A stretch of 63,322 bases of DNA from Welwitschia mirabilis (lineage: Eukaryota; Gnetophyta; Gnetopsida; Welwitschiales). The notes beneath the pieces were generated by a model. It saw only the letters and a list, made by a program, of their open reading frames with translations, searched no databases and had not been told where the DNA came from. Each line of letters begins with the position of its first letter. Within the stretch, counting starts at the first letter, position 1. Location of the stretch: the NCBI GenBank assembly GCA_051453625.1, contig JBOZIK010000001.1, forward strand, positions 164,521,206-164,584,527, read 5' to 3'. Made by a program: the position numbers and the translations under genes. Below, in pieces: positions 48,270 to 59,849 of this stretch.

Positions 48270-49150
48270 ATCATTACAAATAAGAAAAAATAAGTCCAAA
48301 ACCCTTCTGATCTACTAGTAGGGAATGATGTATAATTAAAAACCCTTAATGCCTATCCCATATTCTTAGGAGAGGATGATGAGAACACTTTCCAATGTCT
48401 ATCTAAAACTTAATAACTAGTTCACACCTTGGGAAATAAAAAAAGAATATTAGTGATAGGACATACATGATTATTTTTCCCTTTACCCTTAGCAAAAAAG
48501 ATAAAAAACTAGATGAAAACCATTCCACATAAAAGCTTAAAAAGTTGGAAAGTAGTCTAAGATGTCTTTATTAAACATTTTGTGAGTGAGACCACCATGA
48601 GATAAACTAGAACAGAGATTAGAAATTTCTCCAAATAGACCCATGAACACTATGCAATAACATATGAGAGGTTCCTCATTTTAGTTTCATCTAATCCTAT
48701 GGATGAATTCTCAAAAGAGGAATTAGTTAATTAGTTTTACAGTTAATTCAATAGATAAACCAATAGATTATAGATTTCTCATATGAAGGTAACTTTCTTA
48801 ACTTAACATTAGATGAGACATAAAAATGTTTAGAGGATTTAATAGAGATAAATTAAACCTCACTAAAATATAAACCAAAGGAAGGAAAATCATTAGGAAA
48901 AGTTCTTAAACGCCTTAATAAAATACAGAATGAAAAGGCCATAAGTTCTAATAATCTCCTTAAGAATTTGACTTGCACATTGAATAGGTACACTAGCTCT
49001 CTAGCTGATGCTAAGGTAGTAAAGAAAAGACCATTATCTTCTCACTTCCCTTGTGAAATATGTGAAGATAATTTCCACTCAATAAATAAATGTGCAACCT
49101 TATCAAACTGTAAAAAAAAAAAAAGTTTTTGAAGAGGTTTATGCTTTTAA
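48270..49150 (+). pseudogene. Gypsy gag relic with intact CCHC knuckle
   Basis: Recognisable pieces are 'FLGEDDENTFQCL', 'FPLPLAKKIKN' stop 'MKTIP', 'KSLKSWKVV' stop 'DVFIKHFVSETT' and 'TRTEIRNFSK', matching the capsid of plant Ty3/gypsy gag. These are followed by 'PCEICEDNFHSINKC' at 49052-49093, an intact C-x2-C-x4-H-x4-C zinc knuckle. Gag packages the RNA. Many stops are present. Its upstream and downstream neighbours fit a normal gypsy order. Confidence 0.75.
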
Positions 49151-49269
49151 CTAAAGGTCTAACATGCATANNNNNNNNNNNNNNNNNNNNNNNNNNNNNN
49201 NNNNNNNNNNNNNNNNNNNNNNNNNNNNNNNNNNNNNNNNNNNNNNNNNNNNNNNNNNNNNNNNNNNNN

Positions 49270-50050
49270 NCATAGAAATAGTCAATTCCAACTAAGAACT
49301 AATGGATCATTCCCTACCCTTAAGAGATCTTTTGGAAAAAAATTTAGAAACTAGAATTTTTAGCCTCATTATTCTGATTACTAAGGTTAATGAGGTGTTA
49401 CACTTTATAATTCAATAGAAGAACTTAAAAAAAGCATGAAATCACAAATACACAATTAGAAAGACAAAGGAAAAAATATAGAAAAACTCATTGGAGTACT
49501 ATAACAAACAATGATGGAAAATCAAAGACCATAAGAAATTATTGCTACTTAAATCTTCCTAAATTCAAATGATATTAAGAAGAATTGAAAAGTTGTGACT
49601 AGAAGTGGACTTAACAGTACCTCTAAAGCTACAATATCAAACCATGATAAGGATCCCAAGGACACAATTAATGATGACATAAAAATCCTTGAGAATTTAA
49701 GTTTTCCTTTTGTGCCAACTCCTTAGACAAACAATATCACCAAACTTGGTAAGAAACCAATGACATCATGGCTTGAGAGGTTAAAATCCAATAACATTTA
49801 TGATGAATATCTTATAGCTATAATGTAAGATGTGAGTATTAACTTACCCTTTAATTTAAAGTATGCCAAGATATGATAGGACTTAATAAAAATAAAACAA
49901 AAAGGCACCATACCTAGTAAACTATTTATTTCTTAATCCAAACTTGGTCATGTAAAAGTGCCCAAAATTTAGAGACCCAAGGGCTATAATAGTGAATGTT
50001 GTATTAGAATGAAATAAAAAGATAAAAAAAGACTTAATTGGCATTTGAAC
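49270..50050 (+). pseudogene. Gypsy gag-protease spacer relic
   Basis: The translation includes 'VTRSGLNSTSKATISNHDKD', 'DDIKILENLSFPFVPTP', 'PMTSWLERLKSNNIYDEYL' and 'KYAKI'. The R-S-G start and the mixed hydrophilic composition resemble the gag-to-protease region of plant gypsy elements. There is no catalytic motif. Confidence 0.45.
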
Positions 50051-50255
50051 TAGAATTAATATTAGGCCACTTCACATTTGTAAGAAATTTGATTTAGGAT
50101 GATAATATGCAAAACATTTACATTAAGAAATATAGGCCTTGTTAGCATGATTACTTAGTCACTATGATTCTTTTATGCATTTATTATGTTTAAGGCCATA
50201 GAAATATAGTTTTACTAATAATATATTTTAACACTATCATTTTGTAGGATAAATA

Positions 50256-51306
50256 TGTTAGGAGCATTGTGGTAGAAGATGGAGGTGTGTTAAACATAAT
50301 TGGTGGTTATGTCAGTCTTAGGTGTAATGATGCTAGTTACTTTAAGTAGCATAGTACAAGACTTATGTTTATAAGTTATCTTAATAAAAGAATTCATTCT
50401 AATCATTTTTGAATAGAATATGAGCAAGAAATTTTTTCTAATGAGAATCCCTTAATGTGGTCTTATGACTAAATAATAATTTTATATACTTTGGACATTC
50501 ATTAGAATGATCCCATTATGCCTTTGAAACCCGAAATGTAAATCTCATTAGAATGATCCCATTATGCCTTTGAAACCCGAAATGTAAATCCTAATTCTAG
50601 CTTATAAATACCCTACCTCTCTTCACTTAGAGAACATTACTTCATATCAAATCATTATCAAGAAGATTAGAAATTTATTCATGAGTTTTTCTAAGCATTC
50701 CATAAGTTTGGGCTCACTATTAAGATAACATTATTACTTTTTGATTTAGAATGAGTACGTTTTTAGATTGTATTCTTTTACTTTTCATATAATAAAGTGT
50801 CACATCATTTTGATGCATTACTTTGATATGAAGTTGTGAATGTCATACTTTTTATGCTTAGGATTAGCTAAGGCATGATTTTACTTTAAAATCTATTTAG
50901 TGATTCTCCTTTTCATTCTAGCTTACATAACCTGAATGTTTATTTGATAGATGTTAAAAGACCCCTATTTTTCATCCTGATTTTATTCTTGCCATGGAGG
51001 ATAGGTGGCTTGGTTATATCACCCTCATGTCTGTAATAGATGAGATTATGCCATTGTGATTGAGCTTGAACTACATGGGAACTAATGTTCCTAAAGTAAA
51101 GCTATATAATCTCACTTTAAGTACTTATGACTTTTCTTAAATTTATTATCTTAGTTTGAATACTATGTTCTGTTCCTAGATCTCTCATATCATTTCACCT
51201 TGTATTAGTCATTACTATTATGCTTACTTGACTAGAATCTTTTATAATCTATCTCTGTGAAAGCATGATACTAAGACTATACTATAAATGGAAGTCCTCG
51301 TATTAA
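50256..51306 (+). repeat. LTR-like insertion inside the gypsy element
   Basis: It begins TGTTAGGAGC at 50256, carries TATAAATA at 50603-50610 and an 'aataaag' signal near 50800, and separates the gag spacer from protease by more than 1 kb with no coding wording. This fits a solo LTR or the start of an unrelated LTR element. The right edge is not defined, and gap 51307-51395 lies there. Confidence 0.35.
50500..50590. repeat. Perfect tandem duplication, 46-bp period
   Basis: The 45 nt at 50500-50544 are identical to 50546-50590. It lies just before the TATAAATA box of the LTR-like insertion, where doubled upstream promoter elements occur in some LTRs. Perfect identity in such decayed DNA implies a recent duplication or an assembly slip. 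Confidence 0.9.
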
Positions 51307-51408
51307 NNNNNNNNNNNNNNNNNNNNNNNNNNNNNNNNNNNNNNNNNNNNNNNNNNNNNNNNNNNNNNNNNNNNNNNNNNNNNNNNNNNNNNNNNTAGAT
51401 TTCACCAC

Positions 51409-51733
51409 AAGTAAGACACTAGATTGGAACCGATAAAAATAGTTTTAGAATTGGCTGATGCAATAATCAAGAGACTCATAGAAATTATCAAAGATTAAAT
51501 TATTTAAATTGAAGAGGCCTACTACTCAATTTGATGTTGTGATGATTGAAGTTAATGATAATGGAGGTTACTATTTAGTTTTAGGGAGAGATTTCTATGA
51601 TACTGCTCACTGTGTTATAGATACTAAAGTTGGTATGATGGAGTGTCATATTGGTAATAGAAAATTCATGATTAGAATCTTTGATATAGCTATAAACAAC
51701 ATAGGAAAATACATAGACATTAGGAAAACATAG
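51409..51733 (+). pseudogene. Gypsy aspartic protease, C-terminal part
   Basis: 'VLELADAIIKRLIEIIKD' and then the open frame 51509-51733 with 'FDVVMIEVNDNGGYYLVLGR' and 'DTAHCVIDTKVGMMECHIGN' correspond to the flap and C-terminal part of gypsy protease (family pattern D-x-ILGRPFL-x-TA-x-IID). The N-terminal active site (DTG/DLG) would fall in the preceding 89-N gap. The 74-codon frame is intact, and no RT follows it. Confidence 0.7.
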
Positions 51734-51959
51734 GTTCACAATTCTTCCATAACATCATTGCATAGAGTAAAGGATCTTATTCTTACATGATAAGACTTTA
51801 TTTGATTATCATCTTGAATATTCCAATATTTTAAGAAGCCCTAATTCTTTAAATCCTTAAAACCACAATAGTGATCTTCTAAGTAATGATCTATATTAAA
51901 GGAAAAATTACATGTTTGAAACCTCAGTAAAAATAAAACCTAATTTGTTCAAGAAACTA

Positions 51960-52520
51960 TTATGCAATCTAGTTAAAGGAATTAATGTGTGATGCAACCA
52001 ACCTAGGAATAGGTGTTGTATTAGGAAAAAGCATGAGAGGTAATATAAGGTTATTAGTTACATTAGTAAAATTCTTCCTAGTTCTCAACTTAACTATATA
52101 ACCATAGAAAATGAAATGTTAGCAATTATCTTTTATTTAGACAAACTTAGGTACTACCTGCTTGGGTTTTACACTAAAGTTTATAATCAAATATCTATGA
52201 AAATCAAAAGATATTAGTTCATCATAACTTTAACCTTCTATTTTTCAAGTTAAAGCAAAAATGTTCAAATAATAGCTTTAGTTTACTTTAGTTAATCATA
52301 TTACAATCCATTATCATATGCTTAAGAAAGACTCTAGTACTAGATTAATTAGATGGGTGTTGTTAATGTAATAATTTAATCTCATCATTATTAACAAAGT
52401 TAGAAAACAAAAATATGCTATAGATCATTTATTCAAACTCTTAAAGATAAGAGGTCTCTTCACTTCTTATATAACATTTCCATTTGAAGATTTCTTTCCT
52501 GAGGAACAACTCTTTACAAT
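51960..52520 (+). pseudogene. Gypsy RNase H relic
   Basis: The frames give 'FELMCDATNLGIGVVLGKSM' (first Asp), 'LNYITIENEMLAIIFYLDKL' (Glu of the E-x-E-LLA block), 'RYYLLGF' and, further on, 'TRLIRWVLLM', the usual end of the RNase H domain. It degrades the RNA strand after copying. Frame changes separate the pieces. It directly follows protease because RT has been lost. Confidence 0.8.
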
Positions 52521-52639
52521 TAAATAAGTTTGCTCTATATCATTTCAACATCCTAATTCATGGTATGTATACATTATTAATTACTTAGTTACCATGAAAA
52601 CTCATCAACATTAGACTAGAAATTAATAAAAATATTTTT

Positions 52640-53660
52640 TAAATAGAATAGGATATTATGAATGATATGAACTACATTTGTATCATACCTGTAAAAAATA
52701 AATCATGCACAAGTGTGTACTTGAATGGAAAGAAAAATATATTCTAATTTTATGTCATGGTGGAATATGTGGTGGATATTTTGTTGGTTAAAAGATAGCC
52801 ATTGAAAATTTACATGTACAATTTTCTTAGTCTACTCTTTTTCAAAACTCTTTTAACTTTGCTTTAAGATGTGATGCTTGCCAAAATTTTTGAATCCTTT
52901 CTAAAGCTCAAGACATGTCCTTACAATCTATTCTAAAATGTGAAATTTTGATTATTATGATACTAATTCCATAGGGCCTTTAAAACCATCTTTTTATAAT
53001 AAACATTGTATTCTTATGGCTATTGATTATGGGAATAAGTGGGTTGAGGCAATTCCTACTACTTCTAATAATGTCAAAACTATATGTCATTTTCTTCATT
53101 CACATATATTTCATAGGTTTGATTTTCCAAGGCTTTTAATTAGTGATCAATAAATTCATTTCATAAACAAAATTCTTAGGAAACTTCTTCTTTTAGCAGG
53201 AACCAAAAATAGAATTTCCAATGCTACCATTCTTAAACTAATGTCCAAGCCATGAACTCTAATAGTAAAATCAAAAAAATGCTCCAAAAACTTGTGTTGA
53301 ATAATAAAAAGTCATGGGCTCTCAAACTTAACAATTTTCTTTAGGCTTCTTGTACATCTTAACACACTTATTTTGATTTCTCTCCATATGAAATTGTATA
53401 TGAAAAGACTTGTATTCTTCTAATTGATCTATGCTACAACTCATATACAATGGTGTATCAACTAAATCTTCTTAATCTTGATAAGAATCTTTAATATCAG
53501 TTAGTACAATTATCATATCTTGATGAAAAATGAATTCATACTATTCATAAATAGCTCATCCATAAATATCATACTAATGCTACCCATAACAAGAAACATT
53601 TACATAAGTCATTTGAAGCTAGTCAATTAGTATTGTTGTATGATGCTAATTAACATATAA
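52640..53660 (+). pseudogene. Gypsy integrase relic with lost catalytic Glu
   Basis: Pieces in order are 'HGGICGGYFVG' (His of HHCC), 'RCDACQNF' (Cys pair), 'FDYYDTNSIGPLKPSF', 'AIDYGNKWVEAIPTTSNNV', 'IFHRFDFPRLLISDQ' (second Asp), 'VQAMNSNSKIKKMLQKLV' where the family has Q-A-E, so the catalytic Glu is Met, and 'FSPYEIVYEKTCILLIDL'. The wording is that of Athila/Tat gypsy integrase. Many stops and at least two frameshifts are present. Confidence 0.8.
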
Positions 53661-54242
53661 TTGGCTAAAATATTATCTTATAGACAAATTGAATCTTAAT
53701 GGCTCAGTGGAGATTTTTGATCTAAATACTAAGGAAAATCTAAAGGTTCATGAACAATGGTTAAAACTCTATCAATCACTTCATGATTGTCATTTCATTT
53801 TAAACATGATAAAAGGAATTAAATTGGAAGATACTCTTAACTAAGAGGAGGATCTTCCCTTTGCCATCATCTAAATGATTTATTAGTTGAATTCTTTAGT
53901 TGAGTTATTCTATCAATTTGATCACTTGGTTTTATGCTAAAATTTATTTGAGTTATCATAGAAATAATTTTACTTCTATATACGTATAGTGATAAAGTTT
54001 GGATTTTAGCTAATATTAAAGACATTTCCATGTCTATGAGTTCCAACATCTATGATGTTTTTATTAAGCACTAATTGTATTAGATTTAATGCTTTCATTT
54101 AGCTATGTTATTATTAATTTATCTTGCCAATGATTACTCAATATAGAAATTTTTGATTAATAAGTATAGTAATATACTTTCTCTCTTAAAAAGAAAAAAG
54201 ATAACAAGAAAAAAATTTAAAAAAAGTTAAAAATTCTTAAAT

Positions 54243-55094
54243 AATAATAGAAAGTAAGGGCTCATAAAGTACCCAAGATATATGAAATTAAAATACTAAG
54301 TAATAGAGAGGAATTCACACAACTAAATTAAAATTGATAGTTAAAGAAATTAATTAACCATACTAATTATGATATTACTCATAAATCAAGATCAAAGAAA
54401 AACACATTTTGTATTACATAAAAAAGAACTTTATATAAAAGGAAGAACAAAGCAAAAAGAACCACTCAGGAATCCTCAAAGACTATCTCACTCTCTTAAA
54501 GAGTTACCTCAAAATCTATCATAAGTCAATGCTCTAAGATCGCCAATTTATCCAAGATAAAGATAAATATAATGAAGGGTTTAAGGACCTTTTATAGGAA
54601 GAGATGAGGGTGAGGGATGGATACATTCTTGGCTTATATGATTAGGTAGAATCTTCATCATTTATCTTTAGATAGATAAGATTCTTTCTTGTAGCATGAG
54701 GTAGAATAGATCCCATCCTCTAGTATTAGGTAGAATCTTCATCATTTAACATTTGGTATAGGTCATCTTGTATAATTTGGTGGAGATCGTCACATATCTC
54801 TAATGCCACCTCCAAATGCCTCTACCACATGTATTCAAATGCTTTTGCTAGATGTCACCACATCATATCTATGTTTCCACTGTGATTTTATGTGAAATTT
54901 TGTACATCTTCCATCATGCATTCCAAAGGTGGCTATATATCTGCAATTTAATATGAAGAAAAACATAACATTTAATTTTATTTTAAAAATAGTATAAGAC
55001 ATATTTTATGATTAAAATAATTAAATTAGTATTTGAATTTACAATAAACTAGTTTAAAAAACTTAATAACAAGGTTAATTTTAACATGTTAACA
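54243..55094 (-). repeat. Gypsy 3' LTR (truncated)
   Basis: It aligns with 62605-63322 over its whole shared length. On the minus strand it starts TGTTAACATG at 55094, right after a G-rich purine tract. Homology stops at about 54243, where the 5' LTR copy continues for another roughly 380 nt to its primer site, so the U5 end is missing. Internal sub-repeats 'ggtagaatcttcatcattta' occur at about 54645 and 54727 and again in the other copy. Confidence 0.75.
54589..54596 (-). promoter_or_regulatory. TATA box of the gypsy LTR
   Basis: The minus strand reads CCTATAAAAGG around this site. In the 5' LTR the equivalent is TATAGAAG (about 62951), one change away, so the functional-side promoter has decayed. 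Confidence 0.55.
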
Positions 55095-55108
55095 CATCCC
55101 CTAGTTAG
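55095..55108 (-). promoter_or_regulatory. Polypurine tract of the gypsy element
   Basis: The minus strand reads 'aactaggggatg' directly before the TGTTAACA LTR start. This is the usual place and G-richness for the plus-strand primer. Confidence 0.55.
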
Positions 55109-56226
55109 TCTTTTACTAGTACCTTAGCAAAAAGCTGATAAAAAAATAGTTGAACCTGGAAAATTATTTGTGTTAAAAGTTCACAAAGTATGTGAATGAT
55201 ATGACTTGAAAATTTTATAACTAATTTAATATAATTAAGACATTAATGTAAAACATTTTAGTAAAAATCAAGATGCCACATCTCCTAACCAAAACTTGAC
55301 TTTATCCTTAAATTTTATGGTGAAAATGATAAGTTATTTGAGAACATAGATGGTAGAAAGATCACAAAGAGTTGTTTTATTAAAACCAATGCAGATTAAG
55401 ATAAGGAAAAAGATAAGCTATTTACAGCTGAACATGTTCTAAGTGAAAAATCTATTCATAAGAATGGTTAATTCCTTAGGAGTTATTTCTCATGAAAATG
55501 AACAAAAGTAGAATGTAGTGAAGTGATGTGAGGTAAATGAGATAGAAAATGCATGAATGAAGTGAAATCAATAACCAATAAATAAATGAGTAAACTATCC
55601 TAAGTTATCAGCTCTTTATGATTTTTTCGTATTTTTAATGGATTAAATTATCAACCAAGTTAACTTTTAACTAAGTAACTTATAGGAATCTAAATAATTA
55701 ATGCAAATGCTAAGTATGAAATTTAAGAAACAATAGTTCACATGAGGCCTTTGATTCCCATCTTTTCATTCCTTTAGTTTTCATTTCCACCTTTACATAT
55801 GTCCTTATTATTTTTCCTTTAAACCACATTAAGCATCTAGTGATATGACATTTTCTAACAATAGAGTTAAGCATGTTGTAGTATGCAAAAATTAGTGTTG
55901 CATTGCCAGCAAGAATTTATAAACTCACATAGTCTCAATGTAGTTCACTAAACCTAGTTATGTGGTTAGTGTTATATGCTTTTAAAGAAGGGATATATTA
56001 TTTTGTTTTCTTCATCTTTTCATAGTCATTTTTGTATGCACTTTTAGCAGGTCATTGGTTCATTATCCTAGTGAAAACAAATCTTGTCTCCATTAAAGGA
56101 TTTTTTCTTAAAGAGAATATGCAAAGATAAATTCCACCTTTTCATCCAAATTTTACCAAAACTATAGACCCTAAGTAAATGTGTTCTTATAAGTAGCATA
56201 GTATGCCCATAAGACATAATTAAGTT
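55109..56226 (-). other. Gypsy 3' non-coding tail
   Basis: This lies between integrase and the purine tract. No readable frame occurs on either strand. Athila elements may carry an extra envelope-like frame here, but I see no support for one. The gap 56227-56547 separates it from integrase. Confidence 0.5.
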
Positions 56227-56547
56227 NNNNNNNNNNNNNNNNNNNNNNNNNNNNNNNNNNNNNNNNNNNNNNNNNNNNNNNNNNNNNNNNNNNNNNNNNN
56301 NNNNNNNNNNNNNNNNNNNNNNNNNNNNNNNNNNNNNNNNNNNNNNNNNNNNNNNNNNNNNNNNNNNNNNNNNNNNNNNNNNNNNNNNNNNNNNNNNNNN
56401 NNNNNNNNNNNNNNNNNNNNNNNNNNNNNNNNNNNNNNNNNNNNNNNNNNNNNNNNNNNNNNNNNNNNNNNNNNNNNNNNNNNNNNNNNNNNNNNNNNNN
56501 NNNNNNNNNNNNNNNNNNNNNNNNNNNNNNNNNNNNNNNNNNNNNNN

Positions 56548-56985
56548 GCTTATTAGATAATGGATAAGGGCCCTAAAAATTAATTTCTTTTACATTGAAG
56601 GGTTCAATATAAGAATGGATTTTAAGGCATTATTTGTATATAATAAAGGCTCCCTAATCTTTGATAATTATCACAAGATTTATAGTATAGATAGGAGTCT
56701 TTAAAAATTAATGGTTAGTAAAAACTAGATTGGAGGATTTTTGTTGCGGTCTTATTAACTGAGTAGTGATCCCTAGAAGCCTTAGAATGATAGTATTTAA
56801 GTACATCTTAAATGTTGGTTTGAAGGATACATTTGCAAATGACTTAGTCTAGACAGTATTTAAGAAGGTATATCCTAGAAGAAATATTTAACTTAACTCA
56901 AGAACCTCTTTTTATTGTTGATGGTCTAGTGGAAAGGAATAGTTTTAGAAACTAAGTAGTTAGCGATATTTGCAAACCATGGATT
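56548..56985 (-). pseudogene. Gypsy integrase N-terminal relic
   Basis: The minus strand reads 'KTATKILQSSFY' stop 'PLIFKDSYLYYKSCDNYQR' and 'GS', matching the block around the Cys pair of Athila/Tat integrase. The second Cys (family CDxCQR) is Tyr here. Upstream is 'PWFANIANYLVSKTIPFH'. The catalytic core lies in or beyond the gap. Confidence 0.75.
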
Positions 56986-56989
56986 TTAT

Positions 56990-57240
56990 TTAACTAAAAA
57001 GAAATATTCATTAGGAAAAGTATCATCAATAAAAAAAATATTTCTATAGATTATTTAGAGATATGTGACTAAGATAATCTACATAACATTATCAAAGCTT
57101 GTATTATTCTTAATCTTTAAATTGAATTTTTGAAGGAGGAGGATCCATTTAATAAGATATGGTTTTGAATCCTTTTTGGTAAAAAGGTATCTAAAGGCTA
57201 AGTGATTAGTGTAAATAATTATCTTAAATCCTAAAAGGAT
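56990..57240 (-). pseudogene. Gypsy RNase H C-terminal relic
   Basis: The minus strand reads 'IIYTNHLAFRYLFTKKDSKP' and 'LIKWILLLQKFNL', the typical end of gypsy RNase H (family T-D-H-x-AL-x-YL). The Asp of TDH is Asn here. The first part of the domain is in the gap 57241-57883. Confidence 0.75.
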
Positions 57241-57883
57241 NNNNNNNNNNNNNNNNNNNNNNNNNNNNNNNNNNNNNNNNNNNNNNNNNNNNNNNNNNNN
57301 NNNNNNNNNNNNNNNNNNNNNNNNNNNNNNNNNNNNNNNNNNNNNNNNNNNNNNNNNNNNNNNNNNNNNNNNNNNNNNNNNNNNNNNNNNNNNNNNNNNN
57401 NNNNNNNNNNNNNNNNNNNNNNNNNNNNNNNNNNNNNNNNNNNNNNNNNNNNNNNNNNNNNNNNNNNNNNNNNNNNNNNNNNNNNNNNNNNNNNNNNNNN
57501 NNNNNNNNNNNNNNNNNNNNNNNNNNNNNNNNNNNNNNNNNNNNNNNNNNNNNNNNNNNNNNNNNNNNNNNNNNNNNNNNNNNNNNNNNNNNNNNNNNNN
57601 NNNNNNNNNNNNNNNNNNNNNNNNNNNNNNNNNNNNNNNNNNNNNNNNNNNNNNNNNNNNNNNNNNNNNNNNNNNNNNNNNNNNNNNNNNNNNNNNNNNN
57701 NNNNNNNNNNNNNNNNNNNNNNNNNNNNNNNNNNNNNNNNNNNNNNNNNNNNNNNNNNNNNNNNNNNNNNNNNNNNNNNNNNNNNNNNNNNNNNNNNNNN
57801 NNNNNNNNNNNNNNNNNNNNNNNNNNNNNNNNNNNNNNNNNNNNNNNNNNNNNNNNNNNNNNNNNNNNNNNNNNNNNNNNNNN

Positions 57884-58760
57884 ACTTAGTTTTTCTTTAA
57901 GTTATTCAAATGCATTTTGACACTCTAATATAGTTGAAGGAGGTGTCCTTACTTAAACAATCATACAAAGGCTTAGAGATTTTACTAAAATCTTTGATGA
58001 ATTACCTATAATATCCTATGTATCCTAAGAATTATCTAATATCTTTTTTTTTTTTTTGGAATTGATAGGTATGTGATTAAGAAAATATTAGCCAAATCTA
58101 CTTGAATTCCTTCCTTAGAAATGACATGTCCTAAAACTATACCTTGATTTACCATAAAATGACATTTTTTTAAGCTGAGTACAAGGCATTTTTTAATGCA
58201 TCATTTGAGGACATGTTATAAGTTGCTCAAACAATGGTTAAATAAGGTTTCATAAACTAAGAATTCATCCATGAATATTTTTACATCTAAATCTAATAAG
58301 TTGGAGGAGATTTCGAACATGAAACATTGAAAAGCGTTAGGTGTAATGCATAAGCCAAAGGGCATTCATTTTTAGGCAAATATTCCATAGGAGTAAGTGA
58401 AGGTGGTTTTTTCTTAATATTCAAGAGCAATTTCAATCTAGTTGTAACTTGAATAATTATCCAAGAAATAATAAAAAGGGTGTTCTACAAGTTATTCTAA
58501 AATTTGATCTAAGAAATGAAGAGGATAATGATATTTTTTAGACATAGTATTTAATTTTCTATAATCAATACATATCCTCTATTTTACAGTAGGTTTGGTA
58601 GGGATAAGCTTATTATACTAACTAAGGATAAGGGTAATTCTTGATTTCTTATCTATAATATGAGTTGGATTTATTTGCTTACTATCTAAAATATGATAGA
58701 TAATTCCATTATTAAGAAGTTTAATTACCCCATTTTTAATAATTTCCCTCATAGTTGGAT
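57884..58760 (-). pseudogene. Gypsy reverse transcriptase with FMDE active site
   Basis: The minus strand reads 'NNGIIYHILDSKQINPTHII', 'CIDYRKLNTMSKKYHYPLHF', 'FYYFLDNYSSYN' (family YYFLDGYSGYNQI), 'MPFGLCITPNAFQCFMFEI', 'KIFMDEFLVYETLFNHCLSN', 'KKCHFMVNQGIVLGHVISKE' and 'GIQVDLANI'. Order and spacing are those of Athila/Tat RT. The catalytic pair FMDD is FMDE (58264-58275), so the second Asp is Glu. Stops are scattered. It is the best-preserved RT of the three gypsy copies. Confidence 0.88.
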
Positions 58761-58902
58761 TTATCCTACATTGTGCTTTAATGAATGATTTGGCCTTTTT
58801 CTCTAATTAGATATGGTACATGCAAATTCTAGGTTCAATTCCTCTAATGTCAAAGAAGATACGTCCTATTACTTATTTATTTTTCCTTGAGAGTCTAAGT
58901 AA

Positions 58903-59211
58903 TTAATTTTCTTTGGATGAAGTCAAGGCAGAATTTATGACTACTAGGAAGATGGAGTTATCCCCTAAGAAAGCATATTTTATATAATTAGGTAAGCATT
59001 TAAGTTCTAAGTCAACTTCGTTTTGGGCTATGAAGAATGTTTCTTGAGAGCATTCTATTTCATCATTTTTTGGAGAATGAGAGGTTGATTCCTGATTCTC
59101 CATAAGGCTTTCTTTCCTATCTATGTACTCTAATCCATTTTCATTCAATGTCAACTTCATAACATTAAAAACATTTAGTTCTATGATCATGTTCTCAAAT
59201 GAAATTTTCAT
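58903..59211 (-). pseudogene. Gypsy protease-RT linker, 102-codon open frame
   Basis: This frame contains 'NEVDLELKCLPNYIKYAFLG' and 'DNSIFLVVINSALTS'. It matches the conserved Athila/Tat segment just before RT (family pattern LELKPLPxHLKYAFLG). The first half, rich in Glu, Ser and Asn, is a low-complexity spacer. It is the longest stop-free piece of this element. Confidence 0.8.
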
Positions 59212-59399
59212 TAATCCATTCCTACAAATTTATTAATGCATTGAAGATTGCTAAGAATGATCTTCCTAATATGATGGTTACTATTTAGTTTGATGATTTC
59301 TCCATTTCTAAGATTACAAAATCTACTAGGAAGTAACAAATACAAATAACATCCTCAATAACTCATAATGGTGTTTTAACAAAGTTATCTGCTAATTGA

Positions 59400-59600
59400 A
59401 GTTGGAGCTTATGTTTTTAAGTCCTTTTAAGCTCGACTCCTTATAGATTTCATAAGGGAGTAAGTTTACACTAACTCCTAAATCTAACAAGGCTTAGTTA
59501 AGAGTTTTATTTCTATGGTATTGATAATTATGGGATACCCAAGGTATTTTTACTTTGATGGGAATTGGTTTTGGAGAAATACACTTATTTGTTAAGCTAA
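59400..59600 (-). pseudogene. Gypsy aspartic protease relic
   Basis: The minus strand reads 'ALLDLGVSVNLLPYEIYKES', matching the Athila protease block (family ALCDLGASVNLxP). The active-site Asp is at about 59482, and the Ala after Gly is Val. The upstream word 'IKVKIPWVSHN' is also in place. It would cleave the polyprotein. The wider frame has stops. Confidence 0.8.
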
Positions 59601-59849
59601 AAAGACTTTATATTTAATGTTCATTTGCCTTTTTATAGGGCATAAGTCCTTAAGGAATTTAGCATAGGAAGGGACTTGTTTGATGGCTTTTAGAAGGGGA
59701 ATGTTTATTTTAACTTCTTTGAAAATTTATAGGGCTACTAATTGCTTTTTCATTATATTTTCCTTTCTAACTTATTAGGAAAAAGGCAATGATTCTTTGT
59801 AAAAAGGTAATAGGTATTCACTCTTATTCTTTTCTTTATTTTCTATAGG

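Larger units (their letters stand above)
47494..54242 (+). mobile_element. Ty3/gypsy element, RT deleted, 3' end truncated
   Basis: In plus-strand order the parts are gag (48270-49150), a gag-protease spacer (49270-50050), an LTR-like insertion (50256 to about 51300), a protease C-terminal part (51409-51733), RNase H (51960-52520) and integrase (52640-53660). The normal RT between protease and RNase H is absent, with only about 230 nt between them. The element's 3' LTR is not seen. At about 54243 the sequence passes directly into the LTR of the neighbouring minus-strand gypsy. Stops and frameshifts are everywhere. The domain wording is that of the plant Athila/Tat branch. Confidence 0.8.
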
